A stretch of DNA of 64,000 nt from Tissierellales bacterium (GTDB lineage: Bacteria > Bacillota > Clostridia > Tissierellales > Sedimentibacteraceae). Below the pieces are notes generated by a model. The model was not told where the DNA came from, did not search any database, and saw nothing but the letters and a program-made list of their open reading frames with translations. The stretch covers positions 283,245 to 347,244 of the forward strand of contig JAHDQO010000013.1 in assembly GCA_018433765.1 (NCBI GenBank), given 5' to 3'. Positions 36,316-45,365 of this stretch are shown here, one piece after another. The translations under genes and the position numbers were made by a program. Position 1 is the first letter of the stretch, and every line of letters starts with the position of its first letter.

Positions 36316-37632
36316 TTATATTTTTACTTTAAAAACAGTTTGTTTATCAATATCAGTTTCTAATGAATCTAAAGCAACACCTACTCTATGATATCTAAGT
36401 TTCCACTGATTTTCTTGTGAAGTATTAGGATCTCCTAACGGATAAGGTATAGAGATAGTAGGTACCATTCTATTAGCTCCAACTGTTTTAGCAACAGGAA
36501 TTAAGTTGGCCATTTGAACTACAGTTATTCCAGCTTTTTCAATTTCTTTTACCATTGTTGCACCGCAACGTGTACAGGTGCCTCAGGTAGATGTAAGTAT
36601 AACTGCATCTACTCCAGCTGACAGCATATCTTCAACAATTTCTCTGCCCATTCTTGCTGCTTCTTTTTGAGTTGTTCCTGTTCCAACAGTTGTATAGAAA
36701 TAATCGTGAACCTTACCTATTCTTCCTTCTTTTTCATATGCTCTTAAAGCATCTAAAGGAACACATACGTCTGGATTAGCATCAGCTGCTGCAGGATCAT
36801 ATCCAGCATGTATTGTTTTAAAAACTCCAGAAGGCAAATTATCTAATTTTGATATATCATATTTACCCCATCTTGTAGCAGATGCAGATTGAATTCTATC
36901 TGGATTTTCTACTGGCACTATACCTCCAGAAGTAGCAAGTGCGATTTTTGCCTTACTCATATCTTTGATAGCAGGAGCTATAGGTACTAAATCCAGCTCT
37001 GGAATTGGAAGTTCTGTTGTAAACTTTTCTCCTCGTATTTTTTTAAGGAGCATATCAATTACCCTATCTGTTGCATTAACAGGAGGATTTAACCATTTTT
37101 GATGTCTCTTTCCTCTTCCATAATACCCTTCTTCTTCAGCAGATAAAATTTCTTCACCTTTTAATAATTTTATACCTAGGTTTGCCATATCTTTAACATC
37201 TAATCTCATTTTAGCGGCACTTGCACCACCTTTGAGAATGTACATTTCGCTTTTAAACATTTCAACACCTGGGTTTTCATCATTCATTGAAGTAACTACA
37301 GGCACATTAAATTTTTCTTTAACAGCTTTGCATATATTACCACATGCACTACCATATCTTCCAGCTCTAAATGCAGGACCAGCAAAGAATATATCAAATT
37401 CTTTATCTTTTAAAAATTCTAGTATAGTTTCAATTGCTTCATCTTGATTAGAACCCATAAAGTTATCACCACATATAATTGTGTGAGTTACTTCTGCAAC
37501 ACCTTTTAATTTCTGATTAAGTGGTAAAGCAGGTCCTATCAATCCTTCTCTAATTTCAGGAGCAAAATCTGCTACATCTTCTCCTCCTATTTGACCAAAA
37601 AATTGATTTAAATATAAAATTGCTTTTTTCAA
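36316..37632 (-). CDS. grdH: Betaine reductase component B, selenocysteine subunit (GrdH-like, UGA at codon 350)
   Basis: A 438-aa selenoprotein. The in-frame TGA at 36583-36585 gives TSTUGTCTRCGATMV, the UxxCxxC active site of component B subunits (GrdB/GrdF/GrdH). The frame continues to the stop at 36316. Immediately after the UGA the mRNA folds GTTGC-GGT-GCAAC, a bSECIS with its loop 18 nt away. Component B binds the substrate and passes the carboxymethyl group to GrdA. Linkage to a BCCT transporter points to betaine rather than sarcosine or glycine. It would look like two separate genes if TGA is read as stop. Confidence 0.93.
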
Positions 37633-37645
37633 CTATGACACCTCC

Positions 37646-38971
37646 TTAATATTCAGCCATTGTTTTTGTAGACCAACCTACAACTTGGTCTCCACAGAAC
37701 ATAGCGTTATTTTCCATAATAATTGAACCATCTTCTCGAACTGAAGGACCTAATAACTCATCTCCAGACCATCCTCCGGATAGACCATCACGAGCTAATG
37801 CTTCTAATTCACCAAGTACAGTTTCCATTGGTGGTAGTTCTATCAATTCAGAAACGTTACCACATGATACAATAGCATTTGCTTTCTGATCTAATGTTAC
37901 TAATGGTTGTGATCCTCCATCTCTACCAGTACATTCATTTGTTAATCCTATTGTTTTTACACCTGCATCTTCTAATGCGGCAATACATGCTATAAAATCT
38001 GCATCAGGATTACCATATCCTTCTTCTGCAACAATAGCACTATCTGCACCTATAGATTTAGCCATTTGAGCTACAAATAAAGCAGCTCTTTCTTTTTGTT
38101 CTAGAGCAACATTTAAGTTAGACATAATTATTCCTAAAAAGTTAAGTGTTTTTCCATGCTCTTTGTACAAACGTTTTATCATAGGTAAATTTTGAAAATC
38201 ATAAGTTGACCACTTAGATGAACATGGCATAAATGAACCTGAAATCATAGCTCCATCTAAAACTTCATTTGGATGCATGAAAGTTGGAACCATACGGTTG
38301 CAGTCCCATCCGTAAACCAAATCATTGTATCCTAGTTCTTCCATTTGTGATTGAGGTTGAAGAACTAAAACTACACTTGGTAGGTCGTTTATTTTGCTTG
38401 AACGTTTTGTAATTGGTTCTAATTCAAATTCTTCTATTTCTTCGGGTTCTATTTCAGATACACATTTTCCTATATATTCTGATAATCTCATTCCTGCCCA
38501 TCTTAACGCATGATTTTTCTTTTGCTGTTCTCTTTTTTCAAATTCTTCATCAGAATCAGCTACTAGAACTATATTTTTCAATTGAGAGTAATAAGTATAT
38601 TTAGCACCTTCACCACCCATATCAATTAATCCATCTTGGAATCCGCCCCAACGTTTTCCTACGACGATTACGCTACAATTCTTCAATGCTAAAGTTCTGC
38701 CATCACCAGTTTTCATTAAATCACCAGTTACTCCCGGGAAAACTGGTCCTCCGCCTATTCTGTATCTAGGTTCTATAGCTTCTTTAACAGGCACTAATCT
38801 AACCATGTCACCTGGTTTTACAATAGCAATATCTGCTTCTGTGATATGTTCATCTTCTTTGACTATTGCTAAAGCTTCTTCCTTGTTAATAGTTAAAATA
38901 CCATCTTTATATGATGTTTCTTCACCAAAAACAATGTCTTTGACATAAAAATTACCAAGTTCTAATTTCAA
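37646..38971 (-). CDS. grdI: Betaine reductase component B, proprotein of alpha/beta subunits (GrdI-like)
   Basis: A 441-aa proprotein of the GrdE/GrdG/GrdI family, which is cleaved at a cysteine to leave a pyruvoyl group that binds the amino substrate. Cys250 (in SGSFMPCSSKW) is close to the known processing position near 242 in GrdE; NECTGRDGG holds another conserved Cys (347). The start is TTG at 38971 with AAAGGAG 9 nt upstream. It leads the grdI-grdH-BCCT operon. GrdA, GrdC and GrdD are not in the window and must be shared from elsewhere. Sarcosine specificity (GrdG) is an alternative. Confidence 0.9.
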   Translation of the reverse strand: MKLELGNFYVKDIVFGEETSYKDGILTINKEEALAIVKEDEHITEADIAIVKPGDMVRLVPVKEAIEPRYRIGGGPVFPGVTGDLMKTGDGRTLALKNCSVIVVGKRWGGFQDGLIDMGGEGAKYTYYSQLKNIVLVADSDEEFEKREQQKKNHALRWAGMRLSEYIGKCVSEIEPEEIEEFELEPITKRSSKINDLPSVVLVLQPQSQMEELGYNDLVYGWDCNRMVPTFMHPNEVLDGAMISGSFMPCSSKWSTYDFQNLPMIKRLYKEHGKTLNFLGIIMSNLNVALEQKERAALFVAQMAKSIGADSAIVAEEGYGNPDADFIACIAALEDAGVKTIGLTNECTGRDGGSQPLVTLDQKANAIVSCGNVSELIELPPMETVLGELEALARDGLSGGWSGDELLGPSVREDGSIIMENNAMFCGDQVVGWSTKTMAEY

Positions 38972-39014
38972 TTGTATACACTCCTTTCAATTTTTTTGTT
39001 TAATTTGTTAGCAG

Positions 39015-39068
39015 GTTGTGAAATTTATAACAAATAAAAATAAAAAAATTATAGTTTTATTTCACAAC
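39015..39068. promoter_or_regulatory. 10-bp inverted repeat upstream of grdI
   Basis: GTTGTGAAAT (39015-39024) and ATTTCACAAC (39059-39068) are perfect inverted repeats separated by 34 bp of A/T, 44 bp before the grdI start. A second dyad (ACGGT..ACCGT) lies at about 39085-39108. They may be operator half-sites or a leader hairpin. The region from 39110 to 39339 shows nothing else. Confidence 0.45.
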
Positions 39069-39339
39069 TAAGCTTTTATTTAAAACGGTTTACATTTAAA
39101 ACACCGTCAAAATAGCTTAAATTTTAAATAAATTATAGTTTTATTAGTGAATTATAAGTATTTTTTACACATATAGCATTTAATAAAATAATAAAGATTA
39201 TACATTTTAAGGAAAATGTTTAATAGAATATTTTTATAATCAAGATTATACTATAACCACGATGCATAAGTAAAGGAAAAATTTTATGTAAATTAATACA
39301 AATGTCAAAAAATTAACTTTAATCTTTAAATATAAGTAG

Positions 39340-39381
39340 AAAGAGTATAACTAATATAAAGTTAAATTAGTTATACTCTTT
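39340..39381 (-). terminator. Strong terminator hairpin downstream of the structured RNA
   Basis: A 15-16-bp perfect stem with a 10-nt loop (39341-39355 with 39366-39380). On the minus strand it follows the 330-nt RNA by 10 nt and ends in a pyrimidine-rich TTTCTACTTATATTT. There is no plus-strand gene upstream that would need it. Confidence 0.75.
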
Positions 39382-39390
39382 TATATTCTA

Positions 39391-39720
39391 GGTACGTAAC
39401 AATCCAACTAATACCATAATAAATAATTTTTTATCCACTATAATCAATGATTATATGAACAGTTCACCATTTATTATGATAGTTCATCAAACTAAATGGA
39501 GTACTTTTACGGCTATTAGATAACCGTTAGTCAAAGACCTGCAGCACCCTACCTAGTCTTAGTTCAACTTTATATAATAATTTAGAGTCCTATTGGACTT
39601 TTCACCACTATATAAAATCTTATCTCAGATACTATATAGACAAATATCTATATAATATCATCGCCCAACTCATATATACTAAAATAGCATATATAAATTT
39701 TCACTAAATTATTACGTACC
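39391..39720 (-). ncRNA. Candidate large structured non-coding RNA (about 330 nt), class unassigned
   Basis: The ends pair as a 9-bp closing helix (GGTACGTAA / TTACGTACC). Inside, on the minus strand, at least six further helices form, including a 13-bp stem (GATATTATATAGA / TCTATATAGTATC), ACGGTTAT / ATAGCCGT, AAGACT / AGGTCTT, ATATATGC / GTATATAT, AGTCC / GGACT and CCATTTA / TAAATGG. Four helices use G-U pairs that would be A-C mismatches on the plus strand, which fixes the strand. A terminator follows and a TATAAA precedes. No coding potential. It does not show the conserved cores of tmRNA, RNase P RNA, 6S or SRP RNA that I know. It may be a known clostridial class such as raiA RNA, or a new one, or the leader of grdI. 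Confidence 0.7.
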
Positions 39721-39822
39721 TTATTTATAGTGTTTGTAAAATTGAAAAAAATATTAAAAAAATAGTATTTAAAAATAATTAATTGTAAATTATAAATATA
39801 TAATATAAAAAGAAAGTGTGAT

Positions 39823-41058
39823 ATGATGAAAAACATTACAGGTGATACATTATGGACAAAAATAAATGAAATACCTAAAAAATATCCTTATTTGAGTAAT
39901 AATATAAGTTGTGATGTAGTAATTATTGGTGGTGGAATAACAGGTGCTATTTGTTCATATTTTTTTACAAAAGCAGGTGTTAATACTGTACTTATTGATA
40001 AAAATATTATTGGTTACGGCAGTACTAGAGGTTCAACTTCATTGTTACAATATGAAATTGACTATGATTTAACAGGTTTAAAAGGATTAATTGGGCTAGA
40101 GAATGCAGTTAAAGCCTTTAAGTATACGCAGCAGTCTATATACAAGATTAAAGAAGTTATAGAGAATGAATTAAATGATGACTGCGATTTTAGCATGAAG
40201 GACTGCTTTTATTATTCAAATAAAACAAATGATGTTAAATTTCTTGAAAATGAATATAATTTAAGAAAAAATAATGGGTTTAATGTCCAATTTTTAAATG
40301 AGAAAGAAGCTAGAAGTAAATATTCTTTTAATGTTAAAGCAGGAATATATACAAATGGAAGCGGGGGTCAGATTGATCCTTATAGATTTACTCATGCATT
40401 ATTGAGTAAATCCGTTGAAAAGGGATTATCTATATTTGAAAATACAGAAATGATAGATTTTAAGCCTAAAAAAAATGAGGTTGAATTAATAACTTTAAAC
40501 AATTTTAAAATAAATGCAAAGAAAGCAGTGTTTGCAACAGGTTTTGAAACAAGAAATTTATTTGATAAAAAATCTGCAATAATGACAAGAACTTTTACAA
40601 TTGTAACCAAACCAGTACAAAATTTTGATGGATGGTTTAATCAAAGTTTGATTAGAGATACTGAAGATCCCTATACATACTTAAGGACTACTGGTGATAA
40701 TAGAATCTTAATTGGAGGACTTGATGAAAACTTAGGAGGAGTTAGAAGTAAAATGTCTAATTTGAAGGATGATGACCCATTGTGTTTCAAGAAATATGAA
40801 ACACTAAGAAAAAAGTTGATAACTATGTTTCCTAATATTAAAGATATTGAAATAGAGTATGGATTTAGTGGATTTTTTGGTGAAAGTAAAGATGGATTAC
40901 CTTATGCTGGAGAATATTATAAATATCCAAATTGCTATTTTTGCTTAGGATATGGTTCTAATGGGATATTATCTTCTATGTTTAGTGCAGAAATGCTTAA
41001 AGATTTGTATTTAGGTAATAAAGATGATTTTATGGATTTATTAAAAATAGATAGATAA
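39823..41058 (+). CDS. FAD-dependent oxidoreductase, DAO (glycine/D-amino acid oxidase) family
   Basis: A 411-aa flavoprotein with the dinucleotide-binding motif VVIIGGGITGAICSYFF at residues 27-43, the GYGSTRGSTSLLQYEIDYDL segment typical of DadA/YurR-like proteins and a late substrate/FAD loop (GYGSNGILSS). It lacks the C-terminal Rieske domain some relatives have. It probably oxidises an amine or N-methyl amino acid, but the electron acceptor in this anaerobe is unknown. It is monocistronic and divergent from the RNA at 39391. ATG 39823 or 39826 could serve as start. Confidence 0.82.
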   Translation: MMKNITGDTLWTKINEIPKKYPYLSNNISCDVVIIGGGITGAICSYFFTKAGVNTVLIDKNIIGYGSTRGSTSLLQYEIDYDLTGLKGLIGLENAVKAFKYTQQSIYKIKEVIENELNDDCDFSMKDCFYYSNKTNDVKFLENEYNLRKNNGFNVQFLNEKEARSKYSFNVKAGIYTNGSGGQIDPYRFTHALLSKSVEKGLSIFENTEMIDFKPKKNEVELITLNNFKINAKKAVFATGFETRNLFDKKSAIMTRTFTIVTKPVQNFDGWFNQSLIRDTEDPYTYLRTTGDNRILIGGLDENLGGVRSKMSNLKDDDPLCFKKYETLRKKLITMFPNIKDIEIEYGFSGFFGESKDGLPYAGEYYKYPNCYFCLGYGSNGILSSMFSAEMLKDLYLGNKDDFMDLLKIDR

Positions 41059-41136
41059 ATTAAAATAAAAAGATGATTCATAAAAAACTGAATAATATAG
41101 TATAATTGGCAGGTATTGATGATTAAAGGGGACGTT

Positions 41137-41934
41137 TTATTTTTTATATGTAATAATTATGAATTTACTTGACAATTTTCCAATAATATAAAAAAATTCC
41201 CCAAAAACCTTTTTATAAAATGGAACTTTTATTAAAGAATCATATGTGCTTTTACTTCTTAATGAGCTAGACCAATATATACCATCTTGAGTTTCATATT
41301 CTGTTCCTTTTATATATCCAAGGCTCATACCTCTAAACAAATTGTATGGTATTAAAACAGCAAAAGTTGGTGAATGCATTTTTTTAGATGAAACATCTAT
41401 ATGAAATTGTTCCGCCAATTTCTTGCACTTCTTTTGAGTTTTGATATTAACCTTATAATCATTCCAACTGTAAGATGATATAGCTAGGTTATAGCAATAG
41501 TTAAAGCCAATTCCTTTTAGCCAACCAACAATATAGTTTACTGCACTTTTAGCACCTACTCCACCAGTCGTTGTAACAACAATCGCTTTGTTTTTAAAAA
41601 AGTGTGGTCTATGAAGCATATAACATAAGTGGTCAATCAAATTTTTAGTTAATGCGTTGGGATACATATTAAATGTTGTCATCCCAAAAATCATTCCATC
41701 ACTTTCATCAATTTTATTAATTATTTTCTGCATGATTTTATGGTGTGGACAATATTCATGACCTTTTCTAAAACATAGGCTACATCCAGTACAAAAAGGC
41801 AGCTCTAAATCTGATAATTGAATTTCTTCAAAAGTTGATTCAGGCGAAATCTCCAATAATTCTTTCTGAATCAATTTAACTAATTTCCATGTATTACCTT
41901 TATAGGGGCTTCCATTAAATATTAGATATCTCAA
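41137..41934 (-). CDS. Flavodoxin-like NAD(P)H-dependent FMN reductase family protein
   Basis: A 265-aa protein whose first 180 residues form a flavodoxin fold (FNGSPYKGNTWKLV, FMN phosphate loop; GMTTFNMYPNALTKNLID). A cysteine-rich insert CTGCSLCFRKGHEYCPHH resembles iron-sulfur flavoproteins, though the spacing is not the classical one. The C-terminal ~80 residues are an extra segment with hydrophobic parts. It starts at TTG with GGAAGG 9 nt upstream. Role unknown; probably an electron-transfer or reductase protein. Confidence 0.78.
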   Translation of the reverse strand: MRYLIFNGSPYKGNTWKLVKLIQKELLEISPESTFEEIQLSDLELPFCTGCSLCFRKGHEYCPHHKIMQKIINKIDESDGMIFGMTTFNMYPNALTKNLIDHLCYMLHRPHFFKNKAIVVTTTGGVGAKSAVNYIVGWLKGIGFNYCYNLAISSYSWNDYKVNIKTQKKCKKLAEQFHIDVSSKKMHSPTFAVLIPYNLFRGMSLGYIKGTEYETQDGIYWSSSLRSKSTYDSLIKVPFYKKVFGEFFYIIGKLSSKFIIITYKK

Positions 41935-42106
41935 AATAATTAACCTTCCATTTATATTAATTTAAGTAGTATTATTTAATTATATTATATATTAATTCAA
42001 GTTTCAAATATTAACAAAGTTATTCAAATATTGCTTTTCTCAATTTAAAGTCTTTGAGTGTACCAGAAATATTTTTAACATTACTCTTTAACGATCCAAA
42101 ATAAAA

Positions 42107-42132
42107 ACAAACCGGATATTAATCCGGTTTGT
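42107..42132 (-). terminator. Terminator of the DUF1858 gene
   Basis: An 11-bp perfect stem (ACAAACCGGAT with ATCCGGTTTGT) with a 4-nt loop is followed on the minus strand by TTTTTATTTT. Confidence 0.88.
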
Positions 42133-42139
42133 CAGATTG

Positions 42140-42190
42140 TTGACAAAGTCAACAAGATGATAGGCTATTGACAAAGTCAACAAGATGATA
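42140..42190. repeat. Direct repeat of a 23-bp unit with internal dyad
   Basis: TTGACAAAGTCAACAAGATG..A occurs at 42140-42162 and 42168-42190. Each copy contains the palindrome TTGACAAAGTCAA. The pair lies between the DUF1858 stop and its terminator, so it is transcribed in the 3' UTR. Confidence 0.75.
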
Positions 42191-42199
42191 TTTATAAAA

Positions 42200-42385
42200 C
42201 TATTTATTTAGTGCTTCTAACAATGCAGTTAAATCTAAACTATGCACAACAGCTGCTTCTTCTAAAGTTTCCATTTGAGCTGAAGGGCATCCTACACATC
42301 CCATACCAAATTGGAATAATATTTCTGCAGCTTCTGGTTTTTCTCTAATTAATTCGCCTATAAGCGTATCTTTCGTAATTGCCAT
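42200..42385 (-). CDS. DUF1858 small redox-type protein
   Basis: A 61-aa protein of the DUF1858 (hybrid-cluster-protein-associated disulfide) family: ITKDTLIGELIREKPEAAEILFQFGMGCVGCPSAQ, with the CxxC in GCVGCP. Such proteins are thought to take part in thiol or cluster redox processes. The SD AAAGGAGG is strong. It forms a single-gene unit ended by the terminator at 42107. Confidence 0.88.
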   Translation of the reverse strand: MAITKDTLIGELIREKPEAAEILFQFGMGCVGCPSAQMETLEEAAVVHSLDLTALLEALNK

Positions 42386-42590
42386 AAATATTTCCTCCTT
42401 TTACCTCTATTAGGTTATAAGTTTTTAATAAAGTTATGTTCTATTATATAGTATATTATCTAAAATTAAAATATTTTTTTAGAAAAATAAATGTGACATT
42501 TATGTGAAATTTTTTATAAAAAGCTGATAATTATAATAATTTAATTTATAATATAAAGTATAACAATATTTTAAGTGTGGTGGAGTAATT

Positions 42591-43259
42591 ATGAGTATAA
42601 AAATATTATTTGCCGATGATGAAAAAAATATGCGTAGATTAGTTTCAGATTATTTAAAAAAGGAAGATTTCGAAGTTGTGGAAGCAGAGAATGGCAGAGA
42701 AGCTTTAGAAAAATTTGAAGAAGACAATATAAGTTTAGCTATTCTTGATGTTATGATGCCAGAACTTGATGGGTGGACTGTTTTGCGAAAAATAAGAGAT
42801 ACATCAAATATACCTGTCTTAATGTTAACTGCTAGAAGTGAGGAGTATGACGAATTATTTGGATTTGAATTAGGTGTAGATGATTATGTTACTAAACCGT
42901 TCAGTCCTAAAATATTAGTTGCTAGAGTAAAGAAACTCTTAGATAGAGGGATATATATAAAAAAAGATAAACTTGAATTCAAAGGACTTTTAATAGATAA
43001 GTCGGCACATAAAATATATGTTAATGGTCATCATAAAAAGATGACACCTAAAGAATATGACATGCTATTATACTTAGCCGAAAATAAAAGCAAAGCTGTA
43101 TCACGTAATAAACTTTTAAATGAAGTTTGGGGATATGATTATTTTGGTGATACTAGAACAGTTGATACACATATTAAGAGACTTAGAATGAAATTGGAAG
43201 ATAAAAAAATATATATACAAACAGTTAGAGGACTAGGCTATAGGTTTGAGGTGAAATAA
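42591..43259 (+). CDS. OmpR-family response regulator
   Basis: A 222-aa regulator with receiver domain (ADDEKNMRR, phosphoacceptor Asp in LDVMMPELDGW, Lys in TKPFSP) and an OmpR/PhoB winged helix (MTPKEYDMLLYLAENK, TRTVDTHIKRLRMKLED, VRGLGYRF). It overlaps the kinase gene by 1 bp. The stimulus is unknown; this type in Firmicutes often responds to envelope stress. Confidence 0.95.
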   Translation: MSIKILFADDEKNMRRLVSDYLKKEDFEVVEAENGREALEKFEEDNISLAILDVMMPELDGWTVLRKIRDTSNIPVLMLTARSEEYDELFGFELGVDDYVTKPFSPKILVARVKKLLDRGIYIKKDKLEFKGLLIDKSAHKIYVNGHHKKMTPKEYDMLLYLAENKSKAVSRNKLLNEVWGYDYFGDTRTVDTHIKRLRMKLEDKKIYIQTVRGLGYRFEVK

Positions 43260-44770
43260 TGTTAAGTTCTATAAAAAAGAAGATGTTCATTGCATTCTCT
43301 GCATTTGTATTAATTATTGTTTTTTTTATCTGGATACTAAATTATTATTTTGTGGATGAATATTATCTAGCGAAGAAAAAGAACAATATTTTAGAAGAAA
43401 TTGAAAATATTGATGAGCTATATGATGGTGATATTAATAGTATTAATAATGTATTACTAAATGCTCAAAGCATTTATGGAGGAAATTTTATTATTTTTGA
43501 TGCAACAACTGGTGATATTAAATATACTTCATACTTTGGTCAAATGATGGGGCAGAATCGTGGGAATGGTTATTTTAATTCAAATAGTTTATTAAAAATG
43601 ATAGGTATATCTGAACAAGCACTTAGTAATATATCATTTACAAAAGAATTTAAAGTTAGTGAAATGCTAAACGGAGATAAAAATCAAATAATAATAATGA
43701 CTGGTATATTTACAAATGGAGACTATGTTATGTTTATATCTCCAGTTGAAGTAATAAGTAAACATATTAAACTAACAAGTGACTTTTATATTTATACAGG
43801 GGTAGGAGCTATAATATTAGGTTTGATTGCTGCTTATTTTATTTCTGTAAGAATGACAAAACCTGTATTAGTACTTACTAAAAAAGCAAAGCAAATGTCT
43901 AAATTGGATTTTTCAAACAACTATGAAGTCAAAAGCAATGATGAAATTGGACAGCTTAGTAAGGTTATGAGTGAATTATCAGCAAAATTAGATAATGCTA
44001 TAACAGATTTAAATAATGCAAATGAAACTTTACAAGCTGATATTGATAAAGAAAAAGAACTGGAAAAAATAAGAAGAGAATTTGTATCAAATGTATCTCA
44101 CGAATTAAAAACCCCAATATCTTTAATCCAAGGTTATGCAGAAGGATTGCAGGATAATATAATTCAAGATAAAGAAAGTAAGGATTATTATGTAAAAGTT
44201 ATTCGAGATGAAGCTGTAAAAATGGATAAGCTAGTTAAAGATTTGTTAGAATTATCTAAATTCGAATCCGGTAAACAAAAGTTAAAAATAAAAAGTATAG
44301 ATTTATTAAATATAATACCTAACAATGTTAAAAAATTTCAAACATTTGCAGAAAATAGCGGTATAAAAATAATTTTGAATTTAAATATAGATAAAAATGG
44401 CAGCAATGTAATGATTGATAAAGAAAAAATTGAACAAGTATTTAATAATTTGTTGTCTAATGCTGTTAAATATACAGAAGGTCAAATTAAAGAAGTTAAG
44501 GTTAATGTTAATAATAAAGGAAAAGATAAAATAGAAATAAGGATTTTTAATACTTCAAAAGGTATTCCAGAAGAAGATTTAAATAAAGTTTGGAGCAGAT
44601 TTTATAAGCTAGATAAATCTAGAAATAGAACTGTAGGTGGTACTGGATTGGGATTAGCTATTGTTAAAAAGATTTTACAACTTCATGATAGTAGTTTTGG
44701 AGTTGTAAATGTTGAAGATGGTGTAGAATTTTATTTTGATTTAAAAAAGTCTAAATTAGATATAAAATAG
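43259..44770 (+). CDS. Membrane sensor histidine kinase (HAMP-HisKA-HATPase)
   Basis: A 503-aa kinase. TM1 lies at about residues 9-28, an extracytoplasmic sensor domain at about 30-175, TM2 at about 178-200, then HAMP, HisKA with FVSNVSHELKTPISLI, and HATPase_c (NLLSNAVKY, GGTGLGLAIVKKI). The G1 box reads NTSKGIPEEDL in place of the usual DxGxGI, a noticeable departure that could lower nucleotide affinity. It is the partner of the OmpR-type regulator upstream. Confidence 0.93.
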   Translation: MLSSIKKKMFIAFSAFVLIIVFFIWILNYYFVDEYYLAKKKNNILEEIENIDELYDGDINSINNVLLNAQSIYGGNFIIFDATTGDIKYTSYFGQMMGQNRGNGYFNSNSLLKMIGISEQALSNISFTKEFKVSEMLNGDKNQIIIMTGIFTNGDYVMFISPVEVISKHIKLTSDFYIYTGVGAIILGLIAAYFISVRMTKPVLVLTKKAKQMSKLDFSNNYEVKSNDEIGQLSKVMSELSAKLDNAITDLNNANETLQADIDKEKELEKIRREFVSNVSHELKTPISLIQGYAEGLQDNIIQDKESKDYYVKVIRDEAVKMDKLVKDLLELSKFESGKQKLKIKSIDLLNIIPNNVKKFQTFAENSGIKIILNLNIDKNGSNVMIDKEKIEQVFNNLLSNAVKYTEGQIKEVKVNVNNKGKDKIEIRIFNTSKGIPEEDLNKVWSRFYKLDKSRNRTVGGTGLGLAIVKKILQLHDSSFGVVNVEDGVEFYFDLKKSKLDIK

Positions 44771-44875
44771 TTCATCAAGTGTAAGAAACAACTAAAAAAA
44801 AGTAATTTTTATATAATGTTAGTTATAACTAGACAAATATGTAATGTTTAAGTTGATTAAAGAAAATTATGCTAA

Positions 44876-44904
44876 TTGACATAAAAGATCATATACTGTA
44901 TAAT
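44876..44904 (+). promoter_or_regulatory. Perfect vegetative promoter for the tRNA-Ser / SRP RNA unit
   Basis: TTGACA (44876-44881), 17 bp and TATAAT (44899-44904) match the consensus exactly, 41 bp upstream of the tRNA. Confidence 0.92.
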
Positions 44905-44944
44905 AATATTCCGATGTTATATAAAATAAATCAGCATTCGGAAC

Positions 44945-45037
44945 GGAGAGGTGACCGAGCTAGGCTGAAGGTGCACGCCTGGAAAGCGTGTAGGCGGTTA
45001 TATCGTCTCAGGGGTTCAAATCCCCTCCTCTCCGCCA
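44945..45037 (+). tRNA. tRNA-Ser (anticodon GGA)
   Basis: A 93-nt class II tRNA including an encoded CCA. The acceptor arms GGAGAGG and CCTCTCC pair fully, the anticodon loop CTGGAAA carries GGA at 44981-44983, a long variable arm follows (TAGGCGGTTATATCGTCTC), and the T arm is GGGGTTCAAATCCCC. It should read UCC and UCU codons. Confidence 0.97.
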
Positions 45038-45091
45038 GAACTAAGTTCATAATAACTTTGATAATAACAGGTTGTACCTGTTTACAAATAT

Positions 45092-45358
45092 GCTGTGCTA
45101 GACGGGGAGGTAGCGGTGCCCTGTAACTTGCAATCCGCTATAGCAAGGTTTAATTCCCTTCATAGGCATAATATTGTTAGGTCTGCCCTAGATAAGTGGC
45201 GTTGAGGATTTGGTCCTACGCAATGAAAACTCATGAACCCCGTCAGGTCCGGAAGGAAGCAGCGGTAAGTGATTCCTTTCATGTGCCGCAGGATCGCCGA
45301 ATCTGAGTTAACTGTTTAGGTAACGCTCGTAATATTATGTCAAAGAAGGGTGCACAGC
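45092..45358 (+). ncRNA. ffs: Signal recognition particle RNA, large Bacillus/Clostridium type
   Basis: About 267 nt. The ends pair exactly (GCTGTGC 45092-45098 with GCACAGC 45352-45358). The conserved domain GTCAGGTCCGGAAGGAAGCAGC with its GGAA tetraloop is near 45242-45265, and the Alu-type 5' domain GGGGAGGTAGCGGTGCCCTGTAA is present. It scaffolds Ffh for co-translational membrane targeting. It lies 54 bp after tRNA-Ser and probably shares its promoter. Confidence 0.96.
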
Positions 45359-45365
45359 TTTTATA

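Noticed and set aside
36316..36555. A separate 79-aa gene ending the grd operon
   Set aside because: It is the part of grdH after the selenocysteine UGA; the UxxCxxC motif and SECIS join it to the upstream frame.
39391..39720. Structured region as RNase P RNA or tmRNA
   Set aside because: GAAAAGTCC is slightly like an RNase P block, but the other conserved regions and the tmRNA tRNA-like ends are absent.
44869..45126. Plus-strand 85-codon reading frame
   Set aside because: It covers the tRNA-Ser gene and the 5' end of SRP RNA; both RNAs are certain from structure and conserved sequence.
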